Notes: generated from the letters alone by a model not told the origin. Positions 44,495 through 56,654 are shown, counted from the first letter of the stretch. The stretch is 64,000 nt of DNA from Zoroaster sp. YZ-2022 (GCA_029582265.1 CM055830.1:34342718-34406717), one strand, 5' to 3'. Numbers and translations are program-made.

Positions 44495-47400
44495 ATGGGT
44501 TGTAACTGCACAAGGGAGAGGATAGACTTTGATGGGAGGCGATTCTATGTCCTGCGGAGACTTGGAGAAGGGTAAGACCAGGGTGCGGGGGAAGGGTAAG
44601 ACCAGGGTGCGGGGGAAGGGTAAGACCAGGGTGCGGGGGAAGGGTTGGGGATTTACTTCAGGTGAAGTTGGTAGTTTTTCATAATCACTTTCAGATGACA
44701 GATGTATTTATGTATATTTGAAATTCACTAATTTTATAAATCACTAGCTCCAGAGACAGAACATGTACCATCATCTATTTTACACGAAGTATATCTTATG
44801 TCAAACTGTGATCATATCAACCAATAGTGTAGTGGCGTTTTAAGAATCTTAAATTATTGTAAATTTGTTCCTACGTTTTCCCAACATTTAACCTTTAAGG
44901 GGCTTCAGTGTTGTGGATCTCCTTGAAGACAACGACACAGGGAAGAAGTTTGCTCTCAAGCGTATCCAGTGTCACTCGCGGGGTGACGAGCTTATCGCCA
45001 AGGAGGAGGCAGAGTACCATCGGAAGGTGAACCATCCCAATCTAATACCATTAGAAGAGTGGAAGGTTACCAGTGGCTCTGTGGGTGTTACTGAAGTTCT
45101 TCTAGTCTTGCCATTTTTCAGAGTGAGTGAGTTTTTGAGTTTTGTATCGTGTGTTCTAGCTAATAAGGGGGGGGGGAGGGAGGGAGGGGGATAAACTAAT
45201 CCAAATTATCTTTCTAGACAGCATTTGAATCTTTATTTAGTAGTTAAAAATCCATACTTATCAAGATGTCCGTAGGCTCATGTTCAGATACACTTCAGTA
45301 TGTGTGTGTGTTTTTAAAAGGGATTGATAACAGATTTATATAGATTTATTGTGAAATCGTTTTATTGCAAATGACAGACTTGTGTGACTCGTGACTTGGA
45401 CTCGTTTGACTTGAGTCACATTTTTGGTCACTCAGACTCGAAGTCACCGTGTACAGTGACTCGGACTCAGACTTGACCCTTCAGACTCGGACTTGTGACA
45501 GCAAAATGCCTAATATTCACTATTATAAAACATTGATAAAATAAACAATGACCCACATGACTCGGACTCGACACTGGGGACTCGGACTCGACACTGGGGA
45601 CTCGGACTCGAGGTTTGAGGACTCAAATACAAGTCTGGCAGATGACAATGTTTCTTAGAATGTTGTTGTATCTCTATTGGAAGCCACGCCCCCTCTAATA
45701 AAAACAATTAGAAATACAATTTTGAGTATGCTTACTCTTGTTGAATCTAAAGATTCACTATCATCAATCAACAAATGCATGCAAAAAAAATGCTTGCAGA
45801 TTTTCAGGCCTGGAATTTCATCATTTTTAGGGCAAGGCCACTTTGGCCTTCGATAGGGGCAAATTTTTAAGGGCACCAAAGCCAAAGGGAAGGGCACCAA
45901 GGCCAAAAGAAAAAAGAAAAAAGGGCACTAAGGCCATGTTTTTTTTAACTTAAAGATACAAGAAAAATTTAAGCACAAATCAATTTTTAGGTGTACAGTA
46001 CATGTATTTCCATTTTATTTTCACCAATCTCCTTTCTCAGATTTAAACAATTTGTATTGGGTCCGAAACCCGAACCAAAACTATGAGCAATGATTGTCGC
46101 AGCTAGAACTGGCCCAATGATCCTCCATTATATTGTCAGTATAATCACCCCATGGGACGATCTCTACTGGCAACATTCACAAGTTTCTTTTCGTGACGCG
46201 CAAGCTTACAGTACAGCTGATGAGCGATAGGAGCTGCCTTGTTTAATTATGCTACTCCCACCGGAAAGAATTGAGCGCAATGCTATTTATTGAATGTTCA
46301 GAGGGGGCAACGTTAAAAATTCCATTGCAGATGCTTGATAAAGTTACGTATTGTAGTCGAAAGTTGGGCCTTCCGTGGCTGGGATCGGAAGTAAGGCCGT
46401 TTCCGAATTTGGCGGCTACGGCTGTGGCTGCGTTAGCATGCGCTGCAGCATAGGCTGCCCTGAGCAACGCTCATATAGCAGCAGCCGCAACCGTAGCTGC
46501 CAATTCGGACACGGCTTTAATAACGGGCGGAGGGCCGTATATCTGGCGTGAGTCGTGGCTGGCCGGCTGCGCTGCATTACCGTGGAAGTCTCACGCATAC
46601 ATGTACATGTATATTCGAACATTGGGGTCCGTTACAGTGATTTTGTTTTCCTTTGATCTGATCCTTCACACGTACGTGTAACGTTGACTTAATTTTTATT
46701 TTGTGTGTGAACGGAACGTACCGAGCCGCATCGCGCTGGCATGATCTTCCAAAAAGGGCACAACGGCCATGGGGAAAAAGGGCACGGCAAAATTGGCCGT
46801 GATATTGGTTCATTTGCAAGGGGCATCACGGCCACTAAAAGGGCAACGACGGCAATGGCCGTCGTGGCCGCCGTGAAATTCCAGGCCTGGATTTTGTATT
46901 ATTCTGGTGTGGAATTTAGGAATGAGTTCTCTATTCCATAAAACTTATTGGCAATATGTTTCACTTTAATTTTAATTTTCATATTACAATTTTGACCTTT
47001 TGATTAATTTTAAATTGCCAATTATTTTGTAATTTTTATTAAGTTGTTTAGACATAGTAAAACATTTCTACTTGTTGAATCATCATTTCAGTTAATTTTT
47101 AATTTATTTATTTATTATTTTCTTTTATTGAAGCGGGGTACATTACAAGATGAGTTGGACAGATTAGCTAGAAGAGGAGAATTTATATCAGAGCACAGAC
47201 TACTCCGGCTATTCAGGGAAATATGCGATGGAGTCAGGGCACTACACCAAGCATCACCGGTACCCCTCGCACACAGGTAAACAATCAAAAGTTTTCATCA
47301 GGGAAATGTTAATCGAGACGAATCTTTAAATGACGAATCTTTAATATTTCAAAGGTGCATGTAGATACGAGTAAAATACCAGTTTTAGACTCTGACAAAC

Positions 47401-50400
47401 TGGCAGGAATTTATTGATTTCATTTGAGAGCCAACATTTCAATTGTAAACACGGATTTGCATTAAGAGAAATTTGTCACTCTTTCAGCAATTTGAATGTT
47501 TGCTCACTCACAGTTTAGTCACTCATAAATCAACAACAAAAAAAGCTTGAAAATAAATGCCACAACAAATTAATTTTCAACAGATGTTTTCAAAAAGTCC
47601 ATTGTAACATCAAATACTGCAGAAATTATAATTTTTGCCCACCCCCCACCAAAAAAAAATAAAGAAATAAAAAATGCAAGAGCTAAACAAATATTGCTGT
47701 CTTTCTTTAATGGTGGAAACAGTTGTAATATCTCTATTAATTTGTAGTAGTGTTGGTTCTGATAAAAACTGATATCATGGAAGTGATTTGACAAAAGTAA
47801 AAATCCTGAAAAATGGGTAGTGGGCCTGGGTCTCCCTTTGGTCTAGAGGACAAAGCCCCCTGAACCTCCTGGATGTTTAATTGTGGAGGATTTACAGACT
47901 CTCCACATCCACACAAACAAGAAACTAGAGGTTTGGACACAAGCTATTTCTTTCTTTCCTTGATGGCTACTTCTCATATTTTCAGAAAAGTTTGAGAGAG
48001 GAAGATTTTGAAGGGAGATTTGTAAAAAATCCTGAATTCAGGAAAAATCGTGAGTAATCACAGGCTTGCAGTATACTCTGATCGTCTTAAGGTGTGTATG
48101 TAAACTGTGTCGTGTTAAGCGTCGTTTGCAGTATACTCTGATCGTCTTAAGGTGTGTATGTAAACTGTGTCGTGTTAAGCATCGTTTGCAGTATACTCTG
48201 ATCGTCTTAAGGTGTGTATGTAAACTGTGTCGTGTTAAGCGTCGTTTGCAGTATACTCTGATCGTCTTAAGGTGTGTATGTAAACTGTGTCGTGTTAAGC
48301 GTCGTTTGCAGTTGATGCGCGTACGTGGGTAATTTCTCCAGTGATCAGTTGGGTGTCAGAATATGCTCGCACCATATAACACTGCACATAATGTGTACAC
48401 ACAATCCTCACTTGACGCCAAATTGCGCTATCATCAAGCCATTGGCTCATTTCCACCAATAGAGGGCTGGAATGCTCATAGAATGGATATCATGACGTTT
48501 CAGGATGCCATTTTAATTGCATAGAATTAACGGCACTCCTTGAATTAAAAACAAAAATGTGCATTTGTCATAAAAACAATGTGCGCATTGGTTGTCAAAT
48601 GTTTTTATTTTCGTTCAATGTTCTTTGTATAGTCTTCCTAAAATTTAGTTGTTCGTGAGCCATTTTTGAGCAAGAAAGGCACTGTGTAATTGAGTATTGA
48701 TATAACATATTTGTGTTTCCCCGGCAGAGATATAAAACCTGGTAATGTTCTTATGTCTGACAATGGTACACCTGTCATTATGGACTTTGGCTCTATGGCA
48801 CCAGCAAGGTTAGAGGTCAAAGGTCGATCGCAAGCCCTCGCTGTACAAGTAAGTGGGGTTTTTTTTGTAGATATGGTAGAAAATAAATAATGACCTTTGT
48901 ATCGGTAATGATGATTTTCCTTTTTGAGTGCATTTCTAAATTGTCTCAAAGTTAATTATATAAGTGTTGTATCACCGACCCGACCCACGTATGTGACAAC
49001 CAGCTCTGGTGATTGTACGTGACGGATACAGATATAGATACAGTATAATATAACATTGTCAAGAATGAGCCTGTCCCCCGCCTCATGCCATTGTTATGTA
49101 AATAATAAATGTCCATTGTCTGTTTCCATGGAGATGGTGTGAACCATTTATAAGCGACTATGGCAGAAGGGGTCATTGTCACCAAGGGTACTCCTAACTG
49201 GTACCCAGGCAATCTCAATTAGGTTTATGTACTTTTATGATTGTCTGGGTACCATTGGGGAGTAGTCCCGGTGACAACGACCCCTTCAGGGCAACTATGC
49301 TTGCATATTTTAAACCTTCTTGGTACACTTAATTTTGGAGGTGGGGGGTTAGTTTTTAAGATCATCAAATATATTTATTGTCATTGTTGGTAATTTTGAG
49401 ATAAAATTGCTTCGGCTTTGTAGGATCTTGCGGCTGAGAAATGCAGCATGCTTTTCCGAGCGCCAGAACTCTTTCATGTTGAAAGCCACACCATTATTGA
49501 TGAGAAAGTGGATGTTTGGGTGAGTTGACCCTTGACCCTGAGGCTTTCATTATTGTCTGGTTCCCTGACCACAATCAATAATCACAGATCTAAAGGCACC
49601 AGTTAATTTGTATAACACCAGCCATACTGTGATTCAAATAGACTTGTGTATAATGACAAAATGAAATATGCTGAAACTTTCACGTTTTATGGATGGATGC
49701 TTTTATAGAAATTTTACCAAAAGTGTAGACTGTCTTTCACAAACAGTTGTCAGAAACTGTGCCAAAATTAATTTTTGACAGGACCCACCATGAATTCATT
49801 TTGGTACATATGTAACACCGTGCTTCTAACAAATATTTTGAGAAATATGTCATTTTAAATGGAGTGCCTTGGTCGAGCGGTTTAGTGCATCGGATTTGTC
49901 TTCTGATGGCTGAGTCGTCAGAATGTGTGTTCGAATCCCGACAGCCACCATGGTGTTTGTGTCCTTGATTGCTTCTCTCCACCCAGGGGTAAATGGGTAC
50001 CTGTGAGGGCAGAGTTGGTTGTTATGTTTGATTAGCCCTATATGCGCTGTAATGGCAGCAATTGAGCTGTATACTCCCCAGGGAGCTGAGATGGTTCCAG
50101 GAATGATTTATGAGCCTGATGAGCATGGGTAATAATATAATGTGCCTTGAGCACGAGTTTGGTGGATACATGTGCTATCTAAGTCCACATTATTATTATT
50201 ATTATTATTAAACCATTTGATTTTCCTTCTTTTAGTGAAATAGCAATGTTTTGATGAAAGTGAAAATATCCAGAAATTGCTGTTAAATTAGCAAAAAAAC
50301 ACGGGTAATACATCTTTTATGACACTCCCCTTTGATCTTAGTCATTAGGATGTCTCCTCTATGCAATGGCCTTCTTGCAATCACCCTTTGAGCCTGTCTA

Positions 50401-52524
50401 TTCAAGAGGAGACAGTCTCCATCTAGCTGTTCTCGGTCGCAATTTCAAATTTCCTGAAACGTCAAGGTGAGTATCCTAACTAACATCTGGGGCCAATTTC
50501 TTAGAGCTTCTGAGCAGAGAATGTTGCTAAGCAATATCAGACTACCAGGCAAAATGCATACATTTTGTCAGAACGTTTGGCTGGTAACCAAAGAAATCTT
50601 TTAAGCAACTTTGTTTCGCTGAGTAGCTCTCTGCAATTATTCCAATTGGTATGAAGGAAATGGAAAATTGAACGTGGTCAAGTTAGTTACGCCTTAGCCT
50701 GAAGGTCTGACATCACACTTTGATGCTTGTGAATTATGCCAGATACCAGCTGCATGGTCGCCATGTTATTTTCCCGGAGATTCAACTTTGACCTTGCGTG
50801 TGATTGTGGGCATCCAGATCCAGTAAACTCGCAATATTTCCAGCGATATTTGGATGGCAGAAGCATACGTGCGCATAGTAGCCTTCATTCACATGCAAGC
50901 CTAAAAGCATGACGGTAGATCTTCAGCACAATGTACTATCCAATCACATCCCTTGAATGGTATGCCCTGAGCCTGTCTCTATATCCTTGATAGGATAAAG
51001 ACAAGGGACCAGTTTAAGTCTCTGCTAGGGGTTAAACCTATGCTATTTATGAAGGGCGGTATTTCAGGTGATACTGTGTATAATTTGTTCATTTATAGAA
51101 AGAAATTGGGCAAGTAAGTTAATGGTAGTGGTACACGATTGGTAATTCAAAAACAAAATGGTCAATTTTTTATGTAAAACTTGTTGCTGATGCTATCAAC
51201 CTTCCTAAGAAATAATTTTGTCCGAAGTGTTGTCATTTTAAAGAAAGCTGAAATAATAACCAGTTCAAATTTAGGAAAGACTCTTTCCCAAATTGGAAAT
51301 AAGATTGACACAATGAAAATAAGCTGAAGCTTTTAAATGTTGGTTGTTTATCTTGATTTAAAAAGAGTAAGCATACTCATAGAAGCAGTTTTGCCAACAT
51401 TACCAATGATGTACCTTGTATGTATATCTTGATTCAAAGAGAGTAAGCATACTCATAGAAGCAGTTTTGCCAACATTACCAATGATGTACCTTGTATGTA
51501 TATCTTGATTCAAAGAGAGTAAGCATACTCATAGAAGCAGTTTTGCCAACATTACCAATGTACCTTGTATATCTTGATTCAAAGAGAGTAAGCATACTCA
51601 TAGAAGCAATTTTGCCAACATTACCAATGTTGTACTTTGTATATCTTGATTCAAAGAGAGTAATAAGCATACTCATAGAAGCAGTTTTGCCAACATTACC
51701 AATGCCTTACCTTCCCTTTAAACCTACGTATAGCTAAGACACTCAGCCACGTATTGTTTTTATCAGTTCGCTGTTTTGTTTATACTTTTCCATGCCTCTG
51801 ATGTCCACCATAAAGGTATTCGTCCCTTGTGCATAACCTCATCCTATCCATGCTCAACCCAGACGCTAATCACAGGCCCAACATTATTCAGATTCTCTAT
51901 GCCATTCATGGCATTGATTAGACGTGGGACTGGGGAACCATTTCAAGAATTTTGCATCCCAAAATTGTTCAGGAGAAATATTTCTGTAATGCTAATTTTT
52001 GAATAGCATATCTAGCATTTTGATTTGTAAATTGTGAATTTTGATACACGTACAAGCAAATTTGTTCACCACAAGTGGTCTTTAAAGGTTTGCTGAAGTT
52101 GAAACTCATATTTTTGTTTCGTTGGGAAAGCATGACAATATTAGAAATGAAAATATGTTGTGCCTTCAAATTTAATATTTTAAATGTTGGGATAAAAAAT
52201 ATGGAGCTGGTTAGAAAAAGCTCTGAAAAACCTCAGAGACACAGACCGGAATGATGCTTCTGATATGACATCATCAGCAGGTAGGCGAGTTAAATGTCCA
52301 CTCCTGGTCAAACTTACGAACAGGATAGCCTATGTCACCCATATTATTTGCAAAACCCAAGGAACAGACACTGACCATTGTACATTTTTGTATACAGGTA
52401 CTCGTCTAGTTTTAAGGAGCTTGTATCCTCTATTATAGTGGTGGAGGTTATAGAAAGAGCATCGGTAACATGGATAATAGAACAGGTAGGCGTCATGTTA
52501 CAGGACATGGAGCAAAGGGTGTAA
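44495..52524 (+). CDS. STK16: STK16-like serine/threonine kinase (complete, 7 exons, 303 aa)
   Basis: Exons 44495-44571, 44900-45122, 47134-47276, 48728-48848, 49424-49519, 50342-50466 and 52398-52524, all in phase at GT-AG sites. The start MGCNC gives Gly2 for myristoylation and Cys3/Cys5 for palmitoylation, as in the STK16/PKL12 family. Kinase features: glycine loop LGEGGFSVVDL, VAIK Lys in FALKRIQ, PFFRRGTLQDEL, catalytic loop HRDIKPGNVL, DFGS, activation segment SMLFRAPELF (APE), VDVWSLGCLLYAM, and the C-lobe end SSFKELVSSI. Family length is about 305 aa, so this is full length. STK16 kinases are constitutively active, membrane-anchored and Golgi-associated (family knowledge). The last exon could be spliced differently at 52490 (CAG-GTAGGC), but reading on to TAA at 52522-52524 gives a natural end (MLQDMEQRV). 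It has DFG where mammalian STK16 has DLG. Confidence 0.93.
44566..44645 (+). repeat. 24-bp tandem repeat that triplicates the exon 1 splice donor
   Basis: GAAGGGTAAGACCAGGGTGC plus GGGG occurs three times, placing identical GG-GTAAGA donors at 44572, 44596 and 44620. Only the first keeps the kinase open, because using a later one adds GAAGGGTAA with an immediate stop. Confidence 0.85.
45370..45625. repeat. GACTCG-rich interspersed repeat fragment
   Basis: Dense TGACTCGTGACTTGGACTCG and three near copies of GACTCGGACTCGACACTGGG (about 21 bp). Similar in character to 7415-7535. In STK16 intron 2. Confidence 0.45.
45805..46890. mobile_element. ~1.1 kb TIR element in STK16 intron 2
   Basis: Left end CAGGCCTGGAATTTCATC and right end GTGAAATTCCAGGCCTGG are inverted copies. 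Subterminal zones on both sides are built from GGGCACNAAGGCCA / GGGCAC.ACGGCCA motifs (AGGGCACCAAAGCC left, AGGGCACGGCAAAATTGGCC right). No transposase frame, so non-autonomous. Confidence 0.65.
46385..46520. mobile_element. Palindromic element nested in the TIR element
   Basis: AAGGCCGTTTCCGAATTTGG / CGGCTACGGCTGTGGCTGC on the left is answered by GCAGCCGCAACCGTAGCTGC / CAATTCGGACACGGCTTT on the right. The arms are about 45 nt around a ~40-nt centre and would fold into a long GC-rich hairpin. Confidence 0.65.
48067..48312. repeat. 60-bp tandem repeat, four near-identical copies
   Basis: TGCAGTATACTCTGATCGTC ... GTGTTAAGCGTCGTT repeats with exact 60-bp period. Only one base (A for G at 48181) differs across the four copies. 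In STK16 intron 3. The core CAGTATRCTCTGATCGTCTT also occurs singly near 36450. Confidence 0.95.
49860..50212 (+). mobile_element. tRNA-derived SINE in STK16 intron 5
   Basis: Starts GGAGTGCCTTGGTCGAGCGG (box A GGTCGAGCGGTTTAG) and has GTGTTCGAATCCCG (box B). It follows the same body as 31885-32240: TGTCCTTGATTGCTTCTCTCC, ACCCAGGGGTAAATGGGTACC, CCCCAGGGAGCTGAGATGG, then GTGCTATCTAAGTCCAC and (ATT)n. It ends 130 nt before exon 6. Confidence 0.9.
50490..50640. mobile_element. Palindromic small repeat, copy of the 6575 family
   Basis: GGGGCCAATTTCTTAGAGCT ... TTGCTAAGCAA ... GGTAACCAAAGAAATC ... GAGTAGCTCT. Shares GAGC.GCTGAGCAGA and TGGCTGGTAACCAAAGAAAT with 6575-6768. In STK16 intron 6. Confidence 0.55.
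50655..51020. repeat. Interspersed repeat, uninterrupted copy of 22787-23690 family
   Basis: GCCTGAAGGTCTGACATCAC, TTCAACTTTGACCTTGCG, CTTCAGCACAATG, then GAGCCTGTCTCTATATCC and GGATAAAGACAAGGGACCAG. In STK16 intron 6. Ends not defined. Confidence 0.5.
51355..51712. repeat. 76-bp satellite, short array in STK16 intron 6
   Basis: About five copies of TGTACCTTGTATGTATATCT ... GAGAGTAAGCATACTCATAG ... CAACATTACCAATG. Some units are shortened by losing GTATGTA. Same family as 53822-55585. Confidence 0.9.
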
Positions 52525-53069
52525 GAGGTCAAGGTTCAAAGGTCAAATGGAGCATAGGGCAAACAGATGCACAGATCAAGGTATATAACATTTGTACTTT
52601 AACCCTAACCATGCTGAATGCAACAAATGCTAACATCTGTTGGATCTTGTATTCTTGCTGATAGATCTTGTTGCACTCAGCAGGCTTCACTTGGACTACA
52701 AATGGATGTTGTTGCATTGAGCAGGGTTTCAGCCTGCTATTGTAAGGGGCTTAGGGTAAATATGCCATGGATACACCATATACAAAAATATTTTTTTTGT
52801 ATGCGTCATGAAGTAAGAACACTTTACATGTACATATGCACAAGGTGTAGAGGTTATAGGTCAAATGGGAGCAAAGGTCAAGGTTAAACATTTGAACTTT
52901 AATACGTCATGGATAGTTTGGATACACCATTTAAAAACGATTGTAATTTAAGGTATAGGAACAGTGATTCAAATTAACCACATAGTATTTTTTTTATGTA
53001 AAACTTAACATAAAGACACAATGTTTTAAGCTGAAACTTTCACAGGTTGGTTGTTTAAAACCATGCGGT

Positions 53070-53818
53070 GTGCCATTACAATCTACACACACAGGTGGGC
53101 CATTACAATCTACACACACAGGTGGGCCATTACAATCTACACACACAGGTGTGCCATTACAATCTACACACAGGTGTGCCATTACAATCTACACACACAG
53201 GTGTGCCATTACAATCTACACACAGGTGTGCCATTACAATCTACACACACAGGTGTGCCATTACAATCTACACACACAGGTGGGCCATTACAATCTACAC
53301 ACACAGGTGGGCCATTACAATCTACACACACAGGTGGGCCATTACAATCTACACACACAGGTGGGCCATTACAATCTACACACACAGGTGGGCCATTACA
53401 ATCTACACACACAGGTGGGCCATTACAATCTACACACACAGGTGTGCCATTACAATCTACACACACAGGTGTGCCATTACAATCTACACACACAGGTGTG
53501 CCATTACAATCTACACACACAGGTGTGCCATTACAATCTACACACAGGTGTGCCATTACAATCTACACACACAGGTGTGCCATTACAATCTACACACACA
53601 GGTGTGCCATTACAATCTACACACACAGGTGTGCCATTACAATCTACACACACAGGTGTGCCATTACAATCTACACACACAGGTTGTATTACAATCTACA
53701 CACAGGTGCATACACACACACAGGTGGGCCATTACAATCTACACACACAGGTGGGCCATTACAATCTACACACACAGGTGGGCCATTACAATCTACACAC
53801 ACAGGTGGGCCATTGTAC
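53070..53818. repeat. 27-bp minisatellite (GTGCCATTACAATCTACACACACAGGT)
   Basis: About 28 copies, consensus GTGCCATTACAATC plus TACACACACAGGT, with subtypes GGGCC versus GTGCC and occasional CACA losses (25 or 23 bp). The period is 9 codons, so all frames are open. These are not proteins. It directly abuts the 76-bp satellite. Confidence 0.95.
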
Positions 53819-53821
53819 TAA

Positions 53822-55585
53822 TGATGTAACCTTGTATGTATATCTTGATTCAAAGAGAGTATGCATACTCATAGAAGCAGTTTTGCCAACATTACCAATA
53901 CTGTACCTTGTATGTATATCTTGATTCAAAGAGAGTAAGCATACTCATAGAAGCAGTTTTGCCAACATTACCAATACTGTACCTTGTATGTATATCTTGA
54001 CTCAAAGTGAGTATGCATACTCATAGAAGCAGTTTTGCCAACATTACCAATACTGTACCTTGTATGTATATCTTGATTCAAAGAGAGTAAGCATACTCAT
54101 AGAAGCAGTTTTGCCAACATTACCAATACTGTACCTTGTATGTATATCTTGATTCAAAGAGAGTAAGCATACTCATAGAAGCAGTTTAGCCAACATTACC
54201 AATGTTGTACCTTGTATGTATATCTTGATTCAAAGAGAGTAAGCATACTCATAGAAGCAGTTTTGCCAACATTACCAATACTGTACCTTGTATGTATATC
54301 TTGATTCAAAGAGAGTAAGCATACTCATAGAAGCAGTTTTGCCAACATTACCAATACTGTACCTTGTATGTATATCTTGATTCAAAGTGAGTATGCATAC
54401 TCATAGAAGCAGTTTTGCCAACATTACCAATGATGTACCTTGTATGTATATCTTGATTCAAAGAGAGTATGCATACTCATAGAAGCAGTTTTGCCAACAT
54501 GACCAATGGTGTACCTTGTATGTCTATCTTGACTCAAAGTGAGTAAGCATACTCATAGAAGCAGTTTTGCCAACATTACCAATACTGTACCTTGTATGTA
54601 TATCTTGATTCAAAGAGAGTAAGCATACTCATAGAAGCAGTTTTGCCAACATGACCAATGGTGTACCTTGTATGTCTATCTTGACTCAAAGTGAGTATGC
54701 ATACTCCTAGAAGCAGTTTTGCCAACATTACCAATGTTGTACCTTGTATGTATATCTTGATTCAAAGAGAGTAAGCATACTCATAGAAGCAGTTTTGCCA
54801 ACATGACCAATGGTGTACCTTGTATGTATATCTTGATTCAAAGAGAGTAAGCGTACTCATAGAAGCAGTTTTGCCAACATTACCAATGATGTACCTTGTA
54901 TGTATATCTTGACTCAAAGTGAGTATGCATACTCATAGAAGCAGTTTTGCCAACATTACCAATGATGTACCTTGTATGTATATCTTGATTCAAAGAGAGT
55001 ATGCATACTCCTAGAAGCAGTTTTGCCAACATTACCAATGATGTACCTTGTATGTATATCTTGACTCAAAGTGAGTATGCATACTCATAGAAGCAGTTTT
55101 GCCAACATTACCAATACTGTACCTTGTATGTCTATCTTGACTCAAAGTGAGTATGCATACTCATGGAAGCAGTTTTGCCAACATTACCAATACTGTACCT
55201 TGTATGTATATCTTGATTCAAAGAGAGTAAGCATACTCATAGAAGCAGTTTTGCCAACATTACCAATACTGTACCTTGTATGTATATCTTGATTCAAAGA
55301 GAGTAAGCATACTCATAGAAGCAGTTTTGCCAACATGACCAATGGTGTACCTTGTATGTCTATCTTGACTCAAAGTGAGTATGCATACTCATAGAAGCAG
55401 TTTTGCCAACATTACCAATACTGTACCTTGTATGTATATCTTGACTCAAAGTGAGTATGCATACTCATAGAAGCAGTTTTGCCAACATGACCAATGGTGT
55501 ACCTTGTATGTCTATCTTGACTCAAAGTGAGTATGCATACTCCTAGAAGCAGTTTTGCCAACATTACCAATGTTGTACCTTCCCT
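53822..55585. repeat. 76-bp satellite, main array
   Basis: About 23 copies, 76-bp period. Two subtypes: ATTCAAAGAGAGTAAGCATACTC and ACTCAAAGTGAGTATGCATACTC (each quoted in part: GAGAGTAAGCATACTC versus GTGAGTATGCATACTC). The second contains the 14-bp palindrome GAGTATGCATACTC. It starts right after the 27-bp array and ends at the same ...TTGTACCTTCCCTTTAA boundary as the intronic array. Confidence 0.93.
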
Positions 55586-56029
55586 TTAACAGAATATTCT
55601 TAAAAACCAGTATAGAGTGTCAGCCAGTGGAGAAAAGAAGGTTTTGAGATGGGGATGTTATTGATGTACTGTGTATACATGGATTGCTTGTTTGAAATTA
55701 CATTTTGGAGTGCTTCCTTTTTTAAATAGAGGTAAATAATTTGTCTGTAAACTTATTCAACCATTGATGTACATGTGTACCACTTTAGAACAAAATATTG
55801 CTTACACAGAATGTGCAATACAATATGTATTTTCATGTCAGTTTATTTGATTTTGCCCAACACTGACATTTATAAAACACCTCTGAATACTCATTCTGTG
55901 CATGGAGGTAGAATATCTACATGTACATGGTCTGGTGGGGAAAAATTTACATGCCACTTGGGCGGACCCATGTATTTAGATGTTTAAGTGCAACCAGGTT
56001 GTATGCAAGGTCGTACCTGTAACAGTGCA
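55586..56029. other. Unique sequence, no gene seen
   Basis: AT-rich, short open frames only, no recognised repeat. Confidence 0.4.
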
Positions 56030-56033
56030 TTAA

Positions 56034-56369
56034 CCCTCCTATGCCCAGGCTGAAATTTGGCCCAGTAAGCACCGCACCCACAGACAGTCACTTGAGTATT
56101 TTAGGTTGCATTGCCAATTGTTCACACATGTGTATAAGAGTGCTGGAGATAGTGGCAAAGTCAAACACACTTGTGTATGTCTTACAAGTTATATGCAGAG
56201 TCACACAGAGCTGTGTATGTACTGCATAAGTTACAGTCGAGTGGTTTTGGTTTGACCTCCTACCAAAGCCACATGTCCTTGCATTTATTTGAGTGCACTG
56301 CACAAAGTCAATGGGTTGGGAGTGACATACAAATTTTGAGTGTCTTTGATTGTTAAACCTATAGGAGGG
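56034..56369. mobile_element. piggyBac-like MITE, TTAA target duplication, second family member
   Basis: TTAA at 56030-56033 and 56370-56373. Ends CCCTCCTATG and CCTATAGGAGGG. Body differs from 20645-20931, so a distinct subfamily with the same terminal signature. Confidence 0.7.
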
Positions 56370-56654
56370 TTAATGATTAAGACAGCTAAGAGCACCAGTG
56401 TTATATCGACTGCTTTTCATTTTTGTTCATTTTTGTTCATTTTATTGCATTTAAATAACACTCCTCACCAAAGACCTCCAGGAACGTTTACCATAAATGA
56501 CTTATGATGAAATCGTACCTGTCTTCTAGAAAACATTCCTTAAAATTAGTATTTCTTGAAAGAAAGTGGATTGTAGTTGTGTATGTGTTTTGATATATCT
56601 TTGGTTGTGGCATGCTTTTTGTATTAAATTAAGAGTTTATGATATTCCACATGT

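Noticed and set aside
45725..45760. Fragment resembling the 76-bp satellite on the minus strand (GAGTATGCTTACTC)
   Set aside because: The match is short, about 28 nt with mismatches, so chance or remote relation cannot be told apart.
49860..49935. Functional tRNA gene
   Set aside because: Boxes A and B are good but the acceptor stem does not pair and it continues into a SINE body with an (ATT)n tail.
53051..53924. Three overlapping 250-284 residue frames (CHYNLHTQV-like)
   Set aside because: All three frames of a 27-bp minisatellite are open; there are no splice sites or conserved domain.
48067..55585. CRISPR-like direct repeats
   Set aside because: Repeats are contiguous tandem units without unique spacers in an animal genome; they are mini/satellites.
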